64,000 nucleotides of DNA, from the NCBI GenBank assembly GCA_045654805.1, contig JAZOOD010000068.1:5822-69821 (forward strand), written 5' to 3'. Positions 32,716 through 41,011 of this stretch are shown here, piece after piece (position 1 is the first letter of the stretch; every line of letters starts with the position of its first letter). The notes beneath the pieces were generated by a model. The model ran no database searches and was not told the origin of the DNA. It was given only the letters and a program-made list of their open reading frames with translations. Both the position numbers and the translations under genes were made by a program. The DNA comes from CAZNKU01 sp045654805 (GTDB lineage Bacteria > Bacillota > Clostridia > Monoglobales > Firm-18).

Positions 32716-33640
32716 GTAAACGCTTCATTTCATCATAGGATGTTGCAGCGGTCAGTTTGTTTTTAACTGCAACGCTGTTCCTCATCCCCTTGATGTACCA
32801 TATAGCGTGTTTCCTTGCTTCTCTTATACCCACATACTCACCTTTATATTCCACTATTTTTTTAATGTGTAAAAGCGCTGTATTTATAAGTTCCAAGTTA
32901 TCAGGTTCTGGCAATATTTCGCCACACTCTAAATAATGTTTTATCCTTTTCAGCAAAAAAGGATTTCCAAGTATGCCTCTGCCTATCATAACGGCATCAC
33001 ATCCCGTCTGTTCCATCATATTTTTTGCATCCTCCGGGGTTTTAATATCCCCATTACCGATAACTGGTATGTTTACGGATTTTACAACGTCAGAAATAAC
33101 AGACCAATCTGCCTGACCCCTGTATTCCTGCTTAACGGTCCTTCCATGTACAGTAATATGGCAAGCTCCCGCCTTTTCAGCAAGCTTTGCAACCTCTGCC
33201 GCATTTACGGAATTATCATCCCATCCCTTTCGTATTTTTACAGAAACAGGTAAACTACAATTATCTCTTACGGCACATATGATGTCATAAATAAGCTGTG
33301 GATTTTTCATAAGTGATCCACCATCAGCATTGCCGATAATTTTATTTGCAGGACAACCGCAATTTATATCAATACCCATTACACCAAAAGAGGCTGCCTT
33401 AGCAGCCACCTTTTCAAATATTTCAGGTTCATGACCAAATATCTGTGCAAAAACAGGCTGTTCAATGTCCGAGACTTCAAGTAATGAACCTGTCTTTTTA
33501 TCGTTATAGAACAAACCCTTTGTGCTTACCATTTCAGTAAAACACATATCTGCACCGTTTTGCATACAAATCTCCCTGTATGCTCTGTCTGTAATACCTG
33601 CCATCGGAGCAAGCACAATTTTATTTTTTAATGATATCAT
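32693..33640 (-). CDS. dusB: tRNA-dihydrouridine synthase (DusB-type)
   Basis: 315 residues. FMN TIM barrel with VLAPMAGITDRAYREI at the N-terminus, MGIDINCGCPANKI (catalytic Cys), VSVKIRKGWDD, ITVHGRTVKQEYRGQADW and VIGNGDIKTPEDA, then MIGRGILGNPFLL. It reduces uridines in the tRNA D loop. Its start overlaps the Ppx/GppA gene by 20 bp, so the two are coupled. It is the last gene of the guaB-ppx-dusB run. Confidence 0.95.
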   Translation of the reverse strand: MISLKNKIVLAPMAGITDRAYREICMQNGADMCFTEMVSTKGLFYNDKKTGSLLEVSDIEQPVFAQIFGHEPEIFEKVAAKAASFGVMGIDINCGCPANKIIGNADGGSLMKNPQLIYDIICAVRDNCSLPVSVKIRKGWDDNSVNAAEVAKLAEKAGACHITVHGRTVKQEYRGQADWSVISDVVKSVNIPVIGNGDIKTPEDAKNMMEQTGCDAVMIGRGILGNPFLLKRIKHYLECGEILPEPDNLELINTALLHIKKIVEYKGEYVGIREARKHAIWYIKGMRNSVAVKNKLTAATSYDEMKRLLTSLIDI

Positions 33641-34514
33641 ACATTACCCCTTCACGTAAACTACTTACACATGATATTAGTTTTGGTGAATCAATATAAT
33701 CCATTATTGCAAGTAATGGCACGACACCGCCCAAAATTATATCCGCCCTACCTTTGCCTATGCCATCCATACAGACTCTTTTTTCAATAGGCATCTTCAC
33801 AAGGTCATATATTTTGTCGAATGTAAATTTCTTGTCCATTGTAAAGCCGTGAACCTGCGAATCATCAATATCCTGCATTTTCACAAGTGCCCTTATTGTA
33901 CCACCCAAGCCTACAACAGCTATATTTTTTACATCCTCAAGCCATTTTACCTGCTTTAATTTGTCTGTAAATTCAGCTATTGCAAAGGAAAGCTCGTCAT
34001 CCTTTGCCACCGTGTCAGAAAAGTACTTTTCAGTTATATTAACAGCAGCCATAGGTATGCTGACCATATCACAGTTAACACCGTCTTTTACATATATAAG
34101 CTCCGTACTTGCACCGCCGATATCAACAATTAAACAATCATCGACATCAAGGGTATTTATAACACCCATATAGTCATAATAAGCTTCCTTTTCACCGGAT
34201 ATAATTTCAAAATCAATACCCATAGCCTTGGCAGGTTCGGTAAAAAGCTCTCTATTATTAGCTGTACGTAGCGCCGCGGTAGCAATAGCACGTACTTCAT
34301 CAACATTCATATCATCAATTATAGTCTTAAAATCAGCCAAAACCTCGAGCGTGCGGTCAACTGCCCTTTGCTGTAAAAGACATTGGTCCCCCATTCCTTC
34401 ACTAAGCCTTACAATAGTGCGGATGTTACTGATTACGCAAATTTTATCATCTACAATATCCACAATATTCATCCTTATGGAATTGGAACCCAAATCTATA
34501 ATAGCTACTCTCAT
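33621..34514 (-). CDS. Exopolyphosphatase / pppGpp phosphohydrolase family (Ppx/GppA)
   Basis: 297 residues, the short form. ASKHA fold with AIIDLGSNSIRMNIVDI (phosphate 1), AIATAALRTANN, DIGGASTELIYVKDG (phosphate 2) and GLGGTIRALVKM. It cleaves polyphosphate or pppGpp; which of the two cannot be told from sequence. It lies 3 bp after guaB, so a link between alarmone turnover and GMP synthesis is plausible. A (p)ppGpp synthetase is encoded at 23.5 kb. Confidence 0.9.
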   Translation of the reverse strand: MRVAIIDLGSNSIRMNIVDIVDDKICVISNIRTIVRLSEGMGDQCLLQQRAVDRTLEVLADFKTIIDDMNVDEVRAIATAALRTANNRELFTEPAKAMGIDFEIISGEKEAYYDYMGVINTLDVDDCLIVDIGGASTELIYVKDGVNCDMVSIPMAAVNITEKYFSDTVAKDDELSFAIAEFTDKLKQVKWLEDVKNIAVVGLGGTIRALVKMQDIDDSQVHGFTMDKKFTFDKIYDLVKMPIEKRVCMDGIGKGRADIILGGVVPLLAIMDYIDSPKLISCVSSLREGVMYDIIKK

Positions 34515-34517
34515 AAA

Positions 34518-35984
34518 TTATTTTGCACTAATTGAGTAGTTTGGAGCTTCTTTTGTAATATTGATGTCGTGAGGATGGCTTTCAACAAGACCTGCACCAG
34601 TAATACGTACAAACTTGCCGTTTTCTTTAAGTTCAGGAATAGTTTTTGTTCCGCAATAACCCATACCTGAACGGATACCTCCCAATAACTGATAAATTGT
34701 ATCACACAAAGCACCCTTATAAGGTACACGACCTTCAACACCTTCGGGAACAAGCTTTTTGGTATTAGTCTGGAAGTATCTGTCCTTGCTACCTTTATTC
34801 ATGGCAGCAAGTGAACCCATACCGCGATATACTTTAAACTGTCTACCCTGATAAATTTCACATTCACCGGGTGATTCTTCACAGCCTGCAAACAAGCTGC
34901 CTATCATAATAACATCAGCACCTGCGGCAATAGCCTTAACCAAGTCACCCGAATATTTAATACCACCATCAGCAATTACAGGAATACCATATTTTTTAGC
35001 AACTTGAGCACAATCGAAAATAGCTGTAATCTGCGGTACACCAATACCTGCAACAACACGTGTTGTACAGATAGAACCGGGGCCTATACCTACTTTAATA
35101 GCATCTGCACCTGCTTTAATCAAATCTTCAGCAGCTTCAGCAGTAGCTATATTACCCGCAATAACAGGAGTATCAGGGAACGCCGCCTTAACCTTTTTTA
35201 CAGTTTCTATAATACCCTTTGAATGACCATGAGCAGAATCCAATACCAAAACGTCAACCTTTGCATCAATCAACGCCTTAGCTCTGTCAAGAACGTCTGC
35301 AGTTACACCGATAGCGGCACCAACTACAAGTCTGCCCTGGCTGTCACGCGCAGAATTAGGATACTTCTGTGATTTTTCAATGTCCTTTATAGTAATAAGA
35401 CCTTTTAGCATACCATCTTTGTCAACGATAGGCAATTTTTCAACCTTTTTCTTCTGCAAAATGACAGCAGCTTCTTCCAAAGTTGTACCCTCAGGAGCAG
35501 TAACAAGGTTTTCCTTAGTCATACATTCTCCAAGTTTTTTTGATAAATCTGATTCAAAACGTAAGTCACGGTTTGTAAAAATACCAACCAACTTACCATC
35601 AACCGTAACAGGCACACCGCTTATTTTAAATTTGCCCATAAGCTGGTCTGCTTCTTCCAATGTATTGTCAGGTGAAAGATAGAATGGATCAACAATAACG
35701 CCGTTTTCATTACGTTTTACCTTGTCTACTTCTATTGCCTGCTGTTCGATTGTCATATTTTTATGGATAACACCCAATCCACCTTCCCTTGCAATAGCAA
35801 TTGCAAGAGCAGATTCCGTAACAGTATCCATTGCGGCAGATATGATAGGTATATTAAGTTTTACTTTTTTTGTAAGGTTTGTTCCAAGCTCAATCATATC
35901 AGGTGTAACCTCTGACTTTTGAGGTACCAACAAGACATCGTCAAATGTAAAACCTTCTTTTCCGAACTTTTGATTAAAATCCAT
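34518..35984 (-). CDS. guaB: IMP dehydrogenase
   Basis: 488 residues from the ATG at 35984, which has GGAGG 8 nt upstream; the longer frame to 36032 covers the promoter. TIM barrel with FTFDDVLLVP at the N-terminus, two CBS domains (about 92-205, e.g. LIKDIEKS-type ends), VLDSAHGHSKG, VGIGPGSICTTR with the catalytic cysteine, ADGGIKYSGD, and GMGSLAAM. It oxidises IMP to XMP, the first committed step of GTP synthesis. It is the first gene of the guaB-ppx-dusB run, with its own promoter. Confidence 0.97.
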   Translation of the reverse strand: MDFNQKFGKEGFTFDDVLLVPQKSEVTPDMIELGTNLTKKVKLNIPIISAAMDTVTESALAIAIAREGGLGVIHKNMTIEQQAIEVDKVKRNENGVIVDPFYLSPDNTLEEADQLMGKFKISGVPVTVDGKLVGIFTNRDLRFESDLSKKLGECMTKENLVTAPEGTTLEEAAVILQKKKVEKLPIVDKDGMLKGLITIKDIEKSQKYPNSARDSQGRLVVGAAIGVTADVLDRAKALIDAKVDVLVLDSAHGHSKGIIETVKKVKAAFPDTPVIAGNIATAEAAEDLIKAGADAIKVGIGPGSICTTRVVAGIGVPQITAIFDCAQVAKKYGIPVIADGGIKYSGDLVKAIAAGADVIMIGSLFAGCEESPGECEIYQGRQFKVYRGMGSLAAMNKGSKDRYFQTNTKKLVPEGVEGRVPYKGALCDTIYQLLGGIRSGMGYCGTKTIPELKENGKFVRITGAGLVESHPHDINITKEAPNYSISAK

Positions 35985-36022
35985 TATATATTCCTCCTTG
36001 TTAGTATGTTGTATTAACGTAT

Positions 36023-36052
36023 AGTATACCAAAAAAAGTCTTATTTCGTCAA
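36023..36052 (-). promoter_or_regulatory. Promoter of guaB
   Basis: Minus strand TTGACG (36047-36052), 18 bp, TATACT (36023-36028), about 38 bp before the ATG. Confidence 0.75.
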
Positions 36053-36067
36053 GTGATTTTTACATAT

Positions 36068-36808
36068 TTACATAAATAAATTAAGTACCATATGGTAAAA
36101 AACAGGTATTAAAACTGAGGGTAGCAAATTTCCTACCTTCACAACCTTTTTATCAAATAACAAATTAAAGCCTATTCCAAGTACCAAAACGGACCCTACC
36201 AATGACATATTACTTATCAACGCAGCAGTCATTACGGGCTCAAGTAACGTTGCAAGTAATGTAATACCGCCCTGGTATATCCCAACTGCCAATATTGAAA
36301 AAAACACTCCACTTCCCAATGATGCCGCAAGTACAACAGACATAACACCATCAAGAACAGCTTTTGCCGCCAAAATAGTGTAGTCACCTGTAAGACCGTC
36401 TTTAATCGAGCCTACAATTGCCATTGCTCCAACGCAAAACAGTAATGAGGTGGACACAAAGCCCTCCACAAACTTAGGGTTGTCCTTAGACAAAAAATTT
36501 GCTTTTCCCTTAAAAAATTTCCCAAGTCTTTCAAGTTTTTCCTCAATATTCAACCCCTCACCCACTATTGCACCAATTACAAGTGAAATTACCATAAGCA
36601 TAATACTACTTGTTGATATTGTGCCGTCGGGTGATACGGAAAACATTTCCGACAACGTACCTGTAATACCAATAATTATCGTGGAAAGCCCCGCTGCAGA
36701 TTTTATTGTTTTTTCAAAACGCGGTGGCAGACCTCCCTTTAAAAGCATACCGATTGTTGCACCAACCAGTATTGTTACAATATTTATTATTGTCCCAAGA
36801 CCTCTCAT
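36068..36808 (-). CDS. DUF554 family membrane protein
   Basis: 246 residues with seven or so hydrophobic helices. The N-terminus GTIINIVTILVGATIGMLLK, the middle CVGAMAIVGSIKDGLTGDY and the following AKAVLDGVMSVVLAASLG are typical of the DUF554 (YqgA) family. Function is unknown; transport has been suggested only from topology. It lies 11 bp after the DUF1015 gene and shares its promoter, and ends just before the guaB promoter. Confidence 0.9.
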   Translation of the reverse strand: MRGLGTIINIVTILVGATIGMLLKGGLPPRFEKTIKSAAGLSTIIIGITGTLSEMFSVSPDGTISTSSIMLMVISLVIGAIVGEGLNIEEKLERLGKFFKGKANFLSKDNPKFVEGFVSTSLLFCVGAMAIVGSIKDGLTGDYTILAAKAVLDGVMSVVLAASLGSGVFFSILAVGIYQGGITLLATLLEPVMTAALISNMSLVGSVLVLGIGFNLLFDKKVVKVGNLLPSVLIPVFYHMVLNLFM

Positions 36809-36819
36809 TACACTTCTTC

Positions 36820-38058
36820 CTATTTGATTTTACGTGCCTCTACATAAAATCTTTTGTCACATGCCTCACCCATTGAAAATGTCTTGCGAGGCAAAATACC
36901 GTCTGTAATTATTGTTTTAAACAAGTCTGACTTTTCCATAGATGGCAATAAAAATCCAATAGAATTATCCTGCATTGAAAGGTTTTCAACAACATCATCA
37001 CCGTGTATGTAGTCTATTTCACAGTTATATTTTTTTATATATTCGTCCAAAAAGTTCTGTAATGTACCAACTGCAAGGTTTGAAGTTGGGTTTTTAATGT
37101 AAAGCTTTGTAGCTTTACCCTTAATAACACTGCTTATTTGTTGATCATTTTCATTACCCGTTTCCGAAATACCGCAATATGTATTAAGCTCTTTCAAAAG
37201 ATTATCTGCATCACAGTTTAACAAAATTCTGTGAATTGGTTCAAAATCAAGTGCGCTGTCGTGTATGTTTCCAATTTCCACCAACGCATAACGTGCAGGG
37301 TGATTATTAACATCCACACCGCTCTTTTTAACATTTTCCCAACAAGCCTTTGCAGTTGCAAGTGAATGGTTACCATCACCTACTGCATATAGCATTGTAT
37401 TATTTTGTGCATAATTCTTTTCATAAAGTTCCGCCAATTTGTCTACAACAGCCTCGCAGTTATCAATCTTCCAACCCTTTAGATGACCGCTTTCTTTCAT
37501 AAGGTCAAAATCATACACTTTTTCAAGTTCAGCGGGCTTTATATTTCCAAATACCAAATCATCAGTATCGTCAATTAAAAGCATAACGTGTGGCAGTTCA
37601 AGACACGCATTTTCCCTAACCTTAACTCTTGGAGGAATACGTTCCAAAACTGTTCCCTCTGTTGCCCTTATCATAGCGTTATTACCGGGTTCAAACATAT
37701 AATTTTCAAGGTCTATTGCACCTATAATACCCTTACGCACCTTTCCATTATTCAACGTTCGTTCTATGTAAAGCAATGATGCCTTACACTCTACAAAAAA
37801 CTCATTATCAAGGTATTTTTTCATACAATCGTTTATACTCTTTATTTTTTTATCTACATCTTCACCATTAAGATACAATTCCGGCAAAACAAGGTTGTAT
37901 GTAGACGGACATTCTGAAACTATGTTCTTAACATCCTCCCAATACTCAGGCTGGGATGTGTATTGGTCGCAGGCAACCACACTCCACTTTGTCATATCAA
38001 CATCCCTCGGCAACAATAAATCCGCTGGAAACAATGAAACTCTATTATATGTTTTCAT
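36820..38058 (-). CDS. DUF1015 family protein
   Basis: 412 residues. The N-terminus PADLLLPRDVDMTKWSVVAC followed by DQYTSQPEYWEDV, the central AVGDGNHSLATAKACWE and YALVEIGNIHDSAL are the conserved blocks of the DUF1015 family. The GDGNHSLATA block has been likened to ParB/serine-kinase-like nucleotide binding, but no reaction is established in bacteria. It has its own promoter, with GGGGGG before the ATG, and is followed by the DUF554 gene. Confidence 0.88.
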   Translation of the reverse strand: MKTYNRVSLFPADLLLPRDVDMTKWSVVACDQYTSQPEYWEDVKNIVSECPSTYNLVLPELYLNGEDVDKKIKSINDCMKKYLDNEFFVECKASLLYIERTLNNGKVRKGIIGAIDLENYMFEPGNNAMIRATEGTVLERIPPRVKVRENACLELPHVMLLIDDTDDLVFGNIKPAELEKVYDFDLMKESGHLKGWKIDNCEAVVDKLAELYEKNYAQNNTMLYAVGDGNHSLATAKACWENVKKSGVDVNNHPARYALVEIGNIHDSALDFEPIHRILLNCDADNLLKELNTYCGISETGNENDQQISSVIKGKATKLYIKNPTSNLAVGTLQNFLDEYIKKYNCEIDYIHGDDVVENLSMQDNSIGFLLPSMEKSDLFKTIITDGILPRKTFSMGEACDKRFYVEARKIK

Positions 38059-38089
38059 AATAACCCCCCAAAAAATTCTTTTGTGTAAA

Positions 38090-38118
38090 ATTATAGCACA
38101 AAAATAGAAACTTGTAAA
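38090..38118 (-). promoter_or_regulatory. Promoter of the DUF1015-DUF554 unit
   Basis: Minus strand TTTACA (38113-38118), 17 bp, TATAAT (38090-38095), about 32 bp before the ATG. Confidence 0.75.
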
Positions 38119-38169
38119 ATATTTTGCAAAAAATTTTAAAAAACTATTTATTTTTTTGCATATTTATTG

Positions 38170-38175
38170 TATAAT
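38170..38175 (+). promoter_or_regulatory. Likely -10 element of the nusB operon
   Basis: TATAAT 40 bp before the nusB ATG; the -35 position holds only a weak TTTATT at 17-bp spacing. Confidence 0.45.
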
Positions 38176-38215
38176 GTTTATTATTAATGTATATTTTCAT
38201 AGGAGAAATGATAAA

Positions 38216-38617
38216 ATGACAAGAAAAACTGCTCGTGATTTAGCATTTAAACTTTTATACCAGGTTGATATTCAAAAGGAAGACGGCGACGTTATATTTG
38301 ATATCGCAAAGAATGAATACGAAATTGATGACAAATCAAAAGAGTATATTGGTAATATCTTGTACGGTGTTGATGAAAATGCCGAAGCAATCAACAGCCT
38401 TATTTCAGAAAAGTCTGAAGGCTGGAAATTAAGTAGAATATCAAAAATATCTATTGCCTGCTTAAGACTTGGTATTTTTGAGATACTTTATTGCGACGAC
38501 ATACCTGACGTAGTTGCTGCAAACGAAGCGGTAGGCATTGCGAAGCTTTATGAGGGTGAAGAATCTGCAAAGTTTGTAAACGGTATATTGTCCGTGATTA
38601 TTAAGGAAAAAGCCTGA
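38216..38617 (+). CDS. nusB: Transcription antitermination factor NusB
   Basis: 133 residues from the ATG at 38216 (AGGAGA upstream). All-helical NusB domain: RKTARDLAFKLLYQVDIQ at the N-terminus, WKLSRISKISIACLRLGIFE, and DVVAANEAVGIAKLYEGEES with KFVNGILSVI at the end. With NusE/S10 it binds BoxA of rRNA leaders for antitermination. First gene of the operon running to recN; xseA starts 14 bp later. Confidence 0.95.
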   Translation: MTRKTARDLAFKLLYQVDIQKEDGDVIFDIAKNEYEIDDKSKEYIGNILYGVDENAEAINSLISEKSEGWKLSRISKISIACLRLGIFEILYCDDIPDVVAANEAVGIAKLYEGEESAKFVNGILSVIIKEKA

Positions 38618-38631
38618 CGGAGGTAATTCAG

Positions 38632-39882
38632 TTGGCTATTACTGTTACCCAATTAAATAAATACATCAAAAACCTTTTGGAAACCGACATTAACCTTTCC
38701 CAGGTTTCCATAAAAGGAGAAATATCCAATTTTAAGCTCCATTCATCAGGACATTGTTATATGACCATTAAGGATGAAACCTCCGCAATACGTGCAGTTA
38801 TGTTCAAAACATATGCATCTGCACTAAAATTTACACCCGAAAATGGTATAAAAATTATTGCGACAGGCAAAATCTCACTCTATGAACGTGACGGCCAGTA
38901 CCAGTTGTATGTATTTGCAATGAAGCCTGACGGCTTAGGTGATTTGCACTTGGAATTTGAAAAGCTTAAGGCAAAGCTATTGGCGGAAGGTCTTTTTGAT
39001 GATACACATAAAAAATTAATACCTAAAACACCAAAAGCTATTGGGGTAATTACTTCCCCCACCGGCGCCGCCATAAGGGATATAATTAACGTTGCCACAA
39101 GACGTTTTCCGTTGGCAGAAATTATAGTATGCCCCGTTTTGGTGCAAGGTGAAAATTCTGCAAAACAGATTGCAAACGCAATAGAATATATGAACAGGGA
39201 GAATATGGCTGACGTACTTATAGTCGGTCGTGGCGGCGGCTCAATTGAAGACTTGTGGAGTTTTAACGAGGAAGCTGTTGCATACGCAATATACAATTCC
39301 AAAATACCCGTAATATCCGCAGTAGGGCACGAAACTGACTTTACAATAGCTGACTTTGTTGCTGATTTAAGGGCTCCTACTCCATCGGCAGCAGCAGAGC
39401 TTGCGGTACCGTCTTCATTAGAAATAAAGTCTAATATATCAACCTTGTTTAACAGGATATTATCTGTCACAAAGCAGACCGTAGACTTAAAAAGGTCGAT
39501 AATATCAAGCTTTTCTTTTAAAAACCCCATTGACTTTATTAACCAGAACAGACTAAGAACAGACAATGCTGTGCAAAGAATTTCAAACATATTAAGTGAA
39601 ACGATTATAAAAAACAGGTACAGAGCAGAAGTATCTGCACAAAAGATCAGCACACTTGCTGACAACATTATTTCACAAAAATCAAAGCAGCTTGACATTA
39701 ATATTGCAAAGCTTGATGCCATAAGCCCACTTAAAGTTATGACCAGGGGTTATTCTGTCGCAAAAAACAAAGACGGACTTATAAAGAGTATTGACAACAC
39801 CAAAAAAGGTGATGAAATTACCGTCATACTAACAGACGGTAAATTAGATTGTATCGTAGAAAACATACGTAAGGAGAATTAA
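38632..39882 (+). CDS. xseA: Exodeoxyribonuclease VII large subunit
   Basis: 416 residues starting at TTG (38632) with GGAGG 8 nt upstream. N-terminal OB-fold (VTQLNKYIKNLLETDINLSQ; VSIKGEISNFKLHSSGHCYM), then the nuclease core: GVITSPTGAAIRDI, VGRGGGSIEDLWSFNEE and SAVGHETDFTIADFVAD with RAPTPSAAAE. It degrades single-stranded DNA to oligonucleotides together with XseB. xseB follows by 1 bp. Confidence 0.96.
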   Translation: MAITVTQLNKYIKNLLETDINLSQVSIKGEISNFKLHSSGHCYMTIKDETSAIRAVMFKTYASALKFTPENGIKIIATGKISLYERDGQYQLYVFAMKPDGLGDLHLEFEKLKAKLLAEGLFDDTHKKLIPKTPKAIGVITSPTGAAIRDIINVATRRFPLAEIIVCPVLVQGENSAKQIANAIEYMNRENMADVLIVGRGGGSIEDLWSFNEEAVAYAIYNSKIPVISAVGHETDFTIADFVADLRAPTPSAAAELAVPSSLEIKSNISTLFNRILSVTKQTVDLKRSIISSFSFKNPIDFINQNRLRTDNAVQRISNILSETIIKNRYRAEVSAQKISTLADNIISQKSKQLDINIAKLDAISPLKVMTRGYSVAKNKDGLIKSIDNTKKGDEITVILTDGKLDCIVENIRKEN

Positions 39883-39883
39883 A

Positions 39884-40111
39884 ATGGCTGAAGTTAATTT
39901 TGAAAAATCCATAACAGAGCTTGAAAATATAGTTAAAACGTTAGAAAGTGGAAATTTGTCACTTGATGAAATGATAAAGCTTTTTGAACGTGGTATGAAG
40001 CTTTCCGCAAGTTGCAACAAGCTTTTGGACGAAGCTGAAATCAAAATAAATATTCTCATGAAAAACAATGGTGAAATTACAGAACAGCAATTTGAACTTT
40101 CGGAGGAATAA
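39884..40111 (+). CDS. xseB: Exodeoxyribonuclease VII small subunit
   Basis: 75 residues, with the family pattern FEKSITELENIVKTLESGNL then LSLDEMIKLFERGMKLS. Two helices form a hairpin that caps the XseA C-terminal coil. The start follows AAGGAG and lies 1 bp after xseA; the ispA start is 2 bp after the stop, so the whole run is translationally coupled. Confidence 0.95.
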   Translation: MAEVNFEKSITELENIVKTLESGNLSLDEMIKLFERGMKLSASCNKLLDEAEIKINILMKNNGEITEQQFELSEE

Positions 40112-40113
40112 TA

Positions 40114-40983
40114 ATGGACTTTAAAACCCGGTTTGCACAAATTCTGGAAACAGTTAATAAATGGACAGACGAGCTTTCGCCAAAGGGTGACGGCTTGCAC
40201 AAAATTATTTTTGAAGCATCAAATTATTCCATACAGGCAGGTGGAAAACGCATAAGACCAATCATAGCATATGGGGTGTGTGAAATGCTTGATGGCGATG
40301 AAGAAAGTGTTAAAAACTATGCCTGTGCTGTGGAATTTATCCATACATATTCACTTATACACGACGACTTGCCTTGTATGGACGATGACGATTTACGCAG
40401 AGGTCTGCCCACTAATCATAAAAAATTTGGTGAAGCAATTGCACTTTTGGCAGGGGACAGCCTTTTGACATATGCCTTTGAATGCGCTTCAGCATCAAAT
40501 AACCCACCAAAAACTACGGTAAAGGCGATAAATGCAATATCAAAGGCAGCAGGAATAAACGGTATGATAGGCGGTCAGGTTATAGATATTGAGGGTGCAA
40601 AAACCTATGATGAATTAAAAACCGTCCACAAAATGAAGACAGGTGCCTTAATCAGGTTGTCTGCATATCTTGGTGCAATAGCGGCAGGATGTGACGATGC
40701 AAATCTTAAACACATTGATGAATTTGCAGATAATTTAGGAATTGCATTCCAGATAAAAGACGATATATTAGATGTAGAAAGTACAGTAGCCGAGCTAGGA
40801 AAGCCCACAGGCAGTGATGACAAGCGCGGTCTTACAACATACGTTACACTATTTGGCATTGACGGTGCAAAGGAAAAGCTTGAACACCACACAAAGCTCG
40901 CTAAGGATGCACTTTCGGTATTTGGTAAAAAGGCTGAATTTTTGCTTGAATTATCAGATATGTTACTTTCCAGAAAAAATTAG
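40114..40983 (+). CDS. ispA: Polyprenyl (farnesyl) diphosphate synthase
   Basis: 289 residues. First aspartate-rich motif HDDLPCMDDDDLRRG (about 87-101), GGKRIRP near residue 46, second motif FQIKDDILD (about 215-223). The short-chain synthase IspA family condenses isopentenyl diphosphate with allylic diphosphates to farnesyl diphosphate. It sits directly before dxs, so the two isoprenoid steps are coexpressed. Confidence 0.93.
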   Translation: MDFKTRFAQILETVNKWTDELSPKGDGLHKIIFEASNYSIQAGGKRIRPIIAYGVCEMLDGDEESVKNYACAVEFIHTYSLIHDDLPCMDDDDLRRGLPTNHKKFGEAIALLAGDSLLTYAFECASASNNPPKTTVKAINAISKAAGINGMIGGQVIDIEGAKTYDELKTVHKMKTGALIRLSAYLGAIAAGCDDANLKHIDEFADNLGIAFQIKDDILDVESTVAELGKPTGSDDKRGLTTYVTLFGIDGAKEKLEHHTKLAKDALSVFGKKAEFLLELSDMLLSRKN

Positions 40984-41011
40984 ATTAAAAAACGAAACGA
41001 GGATAAAATCC

